A stretch of DNA of 64,000 nucleotides from Sclerotinia nivalis (taxonomy: Eukaryota; Ascomycota; Leotiomycetes; Helotiales; Sclerotiniaceae): positions 1,612,001 to 1,676,000 of the forward strand of contig JAPEIS010000007.1 in the NCBI GenBank assembly GCA_029531795.1. The letters are read 5' to 3'. Shown one piece after another: positions 56,534-64,000 of the stretch. The translations under genes and the position numbers were made by a program. The notes under the pieces are model-generated. The model had not been told where the DNA came from. It did not search any database and worked only from the letters and a program-made list of their open reading frames with translations. Positions within the stretch are counted from its first letter, which is position 1, and every line of letters begins with the position of its first letter.

Positions 56534-59500
56534 TCATCTCCCACCCGCCATTACACTCCTGTAGTATCCCAAACTCAAATCAATTGTATGCTTCAAGTAT
56601 CTATCCTCCGTGAGGGGTAGTCTCAAAACTATCGGTAAGTCCACATTCTGTTTGATGTGGTTAGTACTAGTCAAAAGAGGGGCCAGCCAGAATGTTCTTA
56701 CCTCGCCCTTCTTCTCCATATCCACCACGGCCTTCGCCACTACTCCACTAATCGTTTCGATTGCCACTGTCTCCATAAAACCGGGGTGGCGCGATTCTTC
56801 CACAACAGCCGGTAACCCAGCCAACAATCTTTCCAATACAGCAAGATCGAGTCCTTGGTTTTTCTTTTGAGATTCAACTAAAGTGAGGAAATCTTGATAG
56901 ATCTCACCACCAAGATGCCATCCTGAAATAGTATTCTCCTTGCCCTCAAAGCTTGCAAGGATATTGCGAAGTGTAGCGTAGTCGAATTCAATGATTGCCT
57001 TGGGTGCAACTTCCTTTGCAAAAGTGCGGTGAGCTTCTTCGAACAGTCCGGCTTTGGTCAGGCATTCAACTTCACTTAGTGGATCCTTCCTAACACTTCG
57101 AGTGTACAAGGCCTTTGCCTCCCATATCCATGATGCAGGGATTTTGTAGTTTTGTGTCAAGGTAATAAAGCTCTGGCTATCTTCGGATCCAATTTTTCCG
57201 GCATGTCGAGCAAGATGGTCTTGGACAGATTTTGCTCGGGCGTTGGTCGAAGACAAGTGAAGTAGGACGAATACTGCATCAAGCCAATAGCCTTCATTAC
57301 TGAGCTGAGAAGCGAAAGCCAAGGTAGTCTGGTCTTTCTTCTCCTCGGCAGCTTCCTGATAGTCTAGGGCACCAAAGGAAGTCAAAGCTCGACTCAATTG
57401 CCAAGACAGGCGCATATCCAAGGGGGATAATTGCGAGTTCTCAGGTCGCAGAATTGCCTCGAGATCGGCATCATCGTAGGTGTATAACTTCAACAGGCCC
57501 CAGAGAAGATCCTCGCGCTCATTAAGCTGGTCATCTTGCCATAGCTTAGGAATCTTCTGTTCGACGTACCAGGCCAGAGGTCGAGATGCCTCCTTGTCTT
57601 GTGCCATCTCTTCATCGAAGATTTTGACTGCGCTGTCAAATTCCTCATTTGCTTTGATTGCATACCACAGCCTCATACCAAATGCTTGTCGCCAATCAAG
57701 CCCAAAGCGTTTAGAAATGATGAAGGACTCGATACGATCTTCCATATGGGGTGCTTTGTTGCCATCACAGACACAGACATTTCCAGCAAGAAGTTCGTAG
57801 AGAGCTCGAATGGGCTGACTAAATTCAGACAGGGCTTTTGTGTTTCGCCACTGTGATAATTGCTCACGGATATCTTTCTTCAGACTTTCCCTACCACCAA
57901 TCATCGCAATAAGTGTAGCCAAATGGAAGTTCTTTCCATTGATAAGATGTCCACAAGCCTCTGGAATGTTGTGGCCGGATAATGATGCGATTGCTTTCTC
58001 TTCGTTCGATCTAGCCATTGCAACATGCTGAGCTGATGCCTGCCCAACCAACTTTTGCCAAAATACAGACAATTTGTCTTTACGAAGGCGCTCAACCGCG
58101 TTTTCAATGTGATCAAGTTCATGCGGAACTTCAATAGCATCGAAAAGAATGCTGGCGAGTTCCCACACAAGCTTTTCATGAACTACTGACGGATCTCGAA
58201 CATTTCGCTCGTCGAAGAAGTCTAGGAAGGAAAACGAATCTGGCAATGCTGCGTAAGGAACACCCTCAGAGTCTCCGATGACTGTCAAAGATTGGTGCTT
58301 TTTGAGTGCATCCGCTGAAGACTCATTAGAAAACTTAGCAAATCGAACGTTACTAGCCTCAGCGATGCCACTCTTTTGAATTGTGAGTAGACCATCCTTC
58401 TCACGCGCTCGACGTGATTTAGTAAAAGGTTTAGAACCGGCAGATGCGGCGTAGACTAAGGTTCCGTCCGGACCCCAACTTGGCTTGACGGAGTCATGGA
58501 ACGCCCGGTCCTCTTCCGGCATTTCTGATTCATCATCACCAATTTTGGATTTCTTGTTAAAAGGTTTCTGTGAAAATGACTTCTTAGCATTGTACTACGT
58601 AATTATTAGGTACATGAGTGGGCGCAACGAACGGCCCCATTAACAAATTTCGCACAAGAATGTTTAGCAAGGAAAACCAACCTCAAAATTGTCACCTCTA
58701 TTATAATTGGAAACCTTAATAGGACTTGTGACCCTCCCAAACAAGTCATTGTGAACATCCATAACCGATGCAAAACCATATGTGTTCGAAAAGTTCTCGT
58801 TAGTTGTTGGAACTTCAGTCCGTGCCAAAACAGACTGCTTCTCATTTCCATGAACATCAATGAGACTTTTTAGAATAGCACGATCCTGCTTCTTTGGACT
58901 GGCAGTTGCTCTCAATGTAGTGGCCCAGTCATTTGCGGCCGGAAATCTGAGCTTGGATGGTGTATCTAGCTTTTGCGCTCTTGCCCTAGCTCTCACAATT
59001 GCACCAGATGTCCCAAATTCCATAGTATCATCTTCATCTTGCGAGTCCTCCATTCGCTCCGCGGTATTGCCAGTTTCTGGATAAGAGCCCGCCATCTCTT
59101 GGTCCACGATACCGACAGATTCATCGTCCTCATAGACGTCGTCTTGGTCAATTGGTTCCTTGACGTCGTTTTCTGACTGTGAACCCACGGAGCGATTATC
59201 TAAAAAAGACTCCTGGTTCTGAACAAATGAACTATCAACAACTTCTTCCTCTGAATAAACCTCTTCATCATCGAATGCGCCTGGAAGGACCTTTCTCTTT
59301 CTAAATTCAAATGTATCCTCAGGGTCTGACTCTGTTTGTGTGAAATCCATATCAGATGCAAAGGATTGATTAAAGTATTGCGGATTCGCCTTAGGTGTAC
59401 GTGTTCGTGGAGTCGGTGTGTCCGGAGGAGCAGTGAGAGTACTATTTCCAAAATCACCCTCATTTTCTTCGACCTCCATGTCATCATCTTCCTCATCATC

Positions 59501-62500
59501 TTCCTCATCGTCATAATCAAGCCCATATACCGTGTAATGCGGAACTTTGAATACCCAGGCCCCATTGTCAGCGTCGTAACTGACGAACTCGGTATCTTCT
59601 ACGGTCTGCAGCTTTTTGACATGTTTCTTCAAGCGTATGTCGTCGCTTCCTCTCTTAGAAGCATTGCGAGGCCATGAATTCAACAGGGTAATGGTAGATG
59701 GAACATTAAGTCCGTGACCGGCCTGAGGTTTTTGAATAGGTGTATTGTCTGGATAAACTTCCGCGCGTCTAGGTTCGAGAATAACAATCCTGTTAAAGAT
59801 ATCATCAAGATTGATGCCATCGAGATTGACACTAGTATCAAACTCAATTTTACCAACGCCCTCACGGCCGACTGTAAAGCCCGATACCTTTTGACGTTCT
59901 TGGCGAGACATCTTTTCAATTTCTTCCCTTGGAGGCGTCATCCAATATTCGCCAGTGGGTGTGTCGCGGGGAGATTTAGGTGACTTGGCTTTATTCTCAT
60001 TAACGATAGTGAGTTGCTTGTTCTTGTTGGCTTCTGTCATCTCGGGTGAAGTGACTTGAAGGGTTTTCACAGAATTGTTGGTAACCGGTTGCAGTGGGGC
60101 AGTGGGTGGAGTTCCATTGGGGTTACTGGTACCATTGACATTAGAATCAGTGGTACCATTAACATTGCCATTAATATTGGCGCTAGACGACGGTATTGGT
60201 GTCTCGAAAGTTACCTGCTTCTTGATTATAGACTTGTTAGGAGATTCGACAGGATGATCCGGAGTGACTGGATTCTTGAAAAGGTCTGAACGAATATTGC
60301 GGTTGATGATGAGTTTCTTGAAACTTCCATTGGTTCCATAACTCGTGCTGGTGCTTGATGAGAATGCACCAGGTGCTAAAATGCTGTCATCGCTGTGGAA
60401 ACTGCGACGCAGGCTATTAGTGGACATACTCTTGCTCAATGCTCGGCTTCCACTAAGTAAGCTGCTGCTAAACATCGAAGGAGTACTTCCTGCAGTCGAG
60501 ACGCTTCCCGGTGTATAGGATAAACCAAAACCCCCACGAAGCGACTTGCTAGGAGTATTGAATCGTGAAGAACCAGATGCATTTAGCTTGTACAACGGAA
60601 GAGCAGCTGTCTTCTTTTGTCTGTTAGCACTTGACAGTGGGGTTGCGAGAGGTCCAGGGTTCTTGAGATTTTCCTGAGAGTTGTCCTCAGCAAACATAGA
60701 TCTCGTGCCATAAGCTCCAGGATCAGTGAGACTAGTGCTGAATGATTGTGGCGTCCCACCCTGTTGTGATTGCGTGAAGATGGAACCTGTTCCAAAGATG
60801 GAACCCTGAGACTGAGCAGGTTGTTGCTGTTGTTGCTGTTGGCCAATTGCAGATGAGCCAAACAAATTGGACTGCTGCTGATTGCCAGGGTTCCCAAACA
60901 AGCTTGACCCTTGCTGCTGCTGAGGCTGGCCGAACAAGCCGCCAGGTTTCTGCTGGTTGGTATTATTTCCGAGACTGGCACCAAAAAGACCAGTGCTTTG
61001 TTGGGGTTGGTTGTTTTGATTTGCAGCACCGAAACCACCACCGAATAAGCTGCTTGTGCCGGTATTGGTTTGAGCCGCGGGCTGGCCGAAAAGACCGCCG
61101 GTAGTAGCTGGTTTGGCACCAAACAGACTGCTTCCTGTGTTGGTGTTATTCGCACCACCAAATGGACTGTTGTTCGTAGCGGCTGGTTGAGAACCAAATA
61201 GTCCTCCAGTATTTGAAGCAGCGGGTTGCGCGCCAAAAAGACCAGTAGTAGCTGGCTTTTGTTGGGTATTTCCGAAAAGACCTCCGCCAGTGTTGGTGTT
61301 GGTGGATCCAAAGCCGCCTCCAAAAGCATTGGTCGATGCTGGCTGTTGCTGAGCGGCGCCACCAAATCCAGTTGTTGTACTCTGCTGTTGAGTGTTTCCA
61401 AAGAGACCTCCTCCAGTATTGGTATTGGTCGATCCAAATCCGGTTCCTGTTGACCCAAAGCCTCCCGTGGTGGCTGCTGGTTGTGTATTGCCGAAGCTGA
61501 AGGCAGGCTTTGCCGCTGTAGCGTTGTTGTTACCAAAGAGACCTCCTCCTGTGTTGGTATTGGTCGATCCAAAACCACTACCCGTCGAGCCAAATCCTCC
61601 GGTAGTTGCATTATTGGTGGTCGATCCAAACAAGCCTCCGCCGGTTTGCGCTTGGGGTTGAGCACCAAATAGCCCGCCGGTCGCGGGTTTCGCGGCTCCA
61701 AAGAGTCCGCCGCCAGTTGTAGCAGTATTCGATCCAAATCCTGTGCTAGCTGGTTGACCTGTACCGAAACCTGTACCTGTTGCTCCGCCACCAAACATTG
61801 TTGAACCTGTTGTAGCGTTATTTGTAGACCCAAAACCTCCTGTTGTAGCTTGGTTAGAGCTACCGAATCCGCCAAAATTCGTGTTCGTGCCAAATGCACC
61901 ACCTTGGTTCTGATTGTATCTCAAACCCTTGGAATAATCGGCTAATCGAAGCTCCTCCGGGGAGAAGTTCTTGTAGGGTTGTTGAAAGGATATGCTTTGG
62001 TAGGCATTTTGCATGGATGAATTTGGCTCCTTCTCGACAAATGCTGTGAAAGGGACGGCTTGGGTGCCTTCGCATTGGGTACTTGCAGCAGCTGCTCCAA
62101 ATCCAGTTCCTGCAGTGCTGCCAAATCCAGAGCCTCCTCCAAAAGCTGAAGGCGTGTTCGTAGTAGTAGTAGAACCGAAGCCACCAGGTTTGTTTCCAAA
62201 TAACCCACCTCCAGTGTTGGTAGTACCGAATCCTGATGTGGGCGCAGCACTGCTTCCGAATCCACCACCAAATGCACCAGCTGTTCCTGTCGTAGCACCA
62301 CCTCCAAACATATTACTACCTGTTGTTGCGGCTGGACTCCCAAACGCTGTAGTTGCAGGCTTTGCGCCAAATCCTCCGAAACCTGTGAAATATATCAGTA
62401 CAGCACCAGCAACCCAAGACACTAACGGGACAAAAGAAATTGTTGAAACGCGTGGTTTGAAAGGAATTCGGTTTCGTAGTTGAGATGGCTCATCGTTGAT

Positions 62501-62956
62501 TTATGATGGATGATTCGAGAGCAAGAGGGAATGCGACAAGAATGCGATCCAAGGTACGACGAGCTATCAAGCTAAGCGGAACAATCCAGAGAATCAGAGC
62601 ATCAGAGCATCCACATACCAGTACTGCCACCAGCATTACCACCAAAACCAGAAGAGGTTCCGCCGCCTCCAAACATACCACCACCAGTATTGTTGTTTGC
62701 ACCGAAGCCAGTGTTATTAGCGGCACCAGAACCGAAAACTGTTGCAGTAGACGATTCGAGTAAGCGATGAGTTCGACGAGATCGCAGAACCTTCCCAATC
62801 CTCCCAGACACCCAGCGGATCAAATACAAAGATAGAGTGAAGAGATAACCTACCTGAGCCAGTATTGTTTGCAGGTGAACTACCAAAGCCTCCTCCAAAT
62901 CCAGTAGGTTTATTCTGTTGACCGAAGCCACCGCCAAATCCTCCCCCGAACGACAT
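56534..62956 (-). CDS. nup145: Nuclear pore protein Nup145 (Nup98-Nup96 precursor)
   Basis: Gives two nucleoporins by self-cleavage: an FG-repeat Nup98-type half for transport and a Nup96-type half for the Y-complex scaffold. Exons are 62956-62854, 62738-62619, 62382-58682, 58594-56702 and 56647-56534 (1,976 residues). The N-terminal half is GFG/GLFG/FG-rich. Around residues 170-235 is a GLEBS-like Gle2-binding segment (QCEGTQAVPFTAFVEKE ... FSPEELRLADYSKG). After a Ser-rich linker, the autoproteolytic domain runs from about EYWMTPPREEIEKM to VFKVPHYTVYGLDYD. The predicted cut is Tyr1024|Thr1025; the canonical site is HF|S or HF|T. An acidic stretch and the alpha-helical Nup96 domain follow, ending in LPLTEDRYLKHTIDLSLGYYRSVMAGGR. 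The last intron (54 nt, with a perfect TACTAAC branch site) has no stop and a length divisible by three. Intron 3 has an unusual GTTGGT donor. Confidence 0.93.
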
Positions 62957-64000
62957 ATTGATTGATTATCGACAGCAGACGAAGTATATTTGAGTTGCTT
63001 CTAGATCTAGCAGATCACGAAAATGAAAAGTCGTATCTTCCTTTTATACAAAGGTGAGACTAATCACAATCGCAAAAAAAGGCGAACGCGCAAAAATGGA
63101 TAGATTGCGCTCAGTGTCGAGAAACCGTCGCATGTATTAGAAATCGTAAAGAGAATGCCAAAAGAACCATCAATAACAAAGTAGTTGTATGATGTATGAA
63201 TGAAGAATTGAAGTTGGGGATTTTTGAAATTGTTTTGGTGATAGATAGAGAATTTGTAGGTGAACGCGCTTCAATTATAATGGTAGGTTGGAAGAAAGTT
63301 CGGCTAGGGAACGGAACATAAAAAGGCAGCAAGAGCTTTTTGGTGAATTTAGGAACACAACCTCGAGCTCCTTTAACCAATCAGTTTCAAGATAACATGA
63401 TTTTGACCAGTGAATGATCGGGGACAAATATAATCTTATTATTACCGTACTATATTATAATAAGGTAAATGACTAACTAAATAATACAATAGAAATCATG
63501 TATCTTGTTGATGCATCTTAGGAATCTGGACTCTGCCCGTAGATATATTCAGCATTTATGTGGCTAACCACATACTCCGTACATACAATAGATAAAAATC
63601 CATGCTAGGCTTTCTTTGATATGACTCTTCTTCACACTTCACAAAGGAATACTAGAATATGATTTGATACTCGGAGTTTCACAGATTCACAGCCAAGGGC
63701 TCTCTTCGTATATAATACGTACAATTGTTTATATAGATGATCACATGATGGAATACGCGTGACTGTTGTTCATATTGTTCGAGCTTTAGTAGTACTCCGT
63801 AGGGACGATTCGGCCCCAGCCCCCTGTATTTTTAGTTTCCGGCCTCATATTTTCGAACACATATTGATGACTAATCCCAAGCCGTTTTCGAGAACATCCC
63901 GTCAATGCGTCCGATCTCTCAAAAAGCTTAACGCGTCAATCCTTCGAAAACGCAAAAAGTTCCTGGTTCATCTGTCTCACTCGACACCCTGTCCGACAAA
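62957..64000. other. NUP145 upstream region to window end
   Basis: About 1 kb of AT-rich sequence with the NUP145 promoter and no supportable gene. It holds two TACTCCGTA motifs (63573-63581, 63793-63801). A gene could begin beyond the window. Confidence 0.55.

Noticed and set aside
60583..61902. 439-codon minus-strand open frame inside NUP145
   Set aside because: It is an alternate frame of the FG-repeat region. Low-complexity Gly/Thr/Asn codons keep the shifted frame open; the main frame has clear FG repeats and a GLEBS motif.
1..64000. Secondary-metabolite cluster, CRISPR array, prophage or intact transposon
   Set aside because: No polyketide synthase, NRPS or terpene synthase, no regular spacer-repeat array, and no transposase or reverse transcriptase motif was found. 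The SDR and MFS genes are too far apart to suggest a cluster.

Overview
The window is nuclear DNA of a filamentous ascomycete, almost certainly Botrytis cinerea or a very close Leotiomycete. Genes are compact, with 50-90 nt GT-AG introns, and are separated by AT-rich spacers. The best species clue is the ERG27 gene at 20.8-22.5 kb. Translated from its spliced model, it has Thr63, Leu195, Val309, Ala314, Ser336 and Phe412 at positions I recall from the fenhexamid-resistance literature on B. cinerea Erg27. No prokaryotic features, rRNA, tRNA, CRISPR array or intact transposon were seen.

Layout. 0-3 kb: degenerate coding relics, including a broken lactonohydrolase, tail-to-tail with an intact four-exon short-chain dehydrogenase. 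5-8 kb: secreted GH81 endo-beta-1,3-glucanase. 8.5-10 kb: archaemetzincin-type metalloprotease. 10.8-12 kb: Pho85-type cyclin. 12-20.7 kb: a gene-free stretch of nearly 9 kb. 20.8-25.9 kb: ERG27 and a glycerol-3-phosphate acyltransferase, transcribed divergently. 28.9-30.4 kb: vacuolar Ca2+/H+ exchanger. 31.2-34.2 kb: Stn1 telomere-capping protein and a DNAJC9-like J-protein. 34.7-36.3 kb: secreted pectin methylesterase. 37.8-39.9 kb: 14-TM MFS drug transporter. 42.4-45.5 kb: Argonaute (QDE-2 type). 47.2-48 kb: a small secreted four-cysteine protein. 48.4-49.4 kb: a frame-broken 2EXR-domain gene. 50.4-51.5 kb: unknown acidic-tailed protein. 52.7-54.6 kb: unknown single-pass membrane protein. 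56.5-63 kb: NUP145 (Nup98-Nup96 precursor).

These genes do not form one pathway or a secondary-metabolite cluster. Three encode secreted proteins plausible in host interaction or wall remodelling (GH81, pectinesterase, the four-cysteine protein). Two belong to lipid or sterol synthesis, one is a drug-efflux pump, and Argonaute is the RNA-silencing effector. Exon boundaries were worked out by hand from reading frame, splice consensus and family conservation. I did not find a convincing undescribed multi-gene system; the more unusual items are the candidate effector, the gene relics, the recurrent TACGGAGTA motif and the non-coding repeats.
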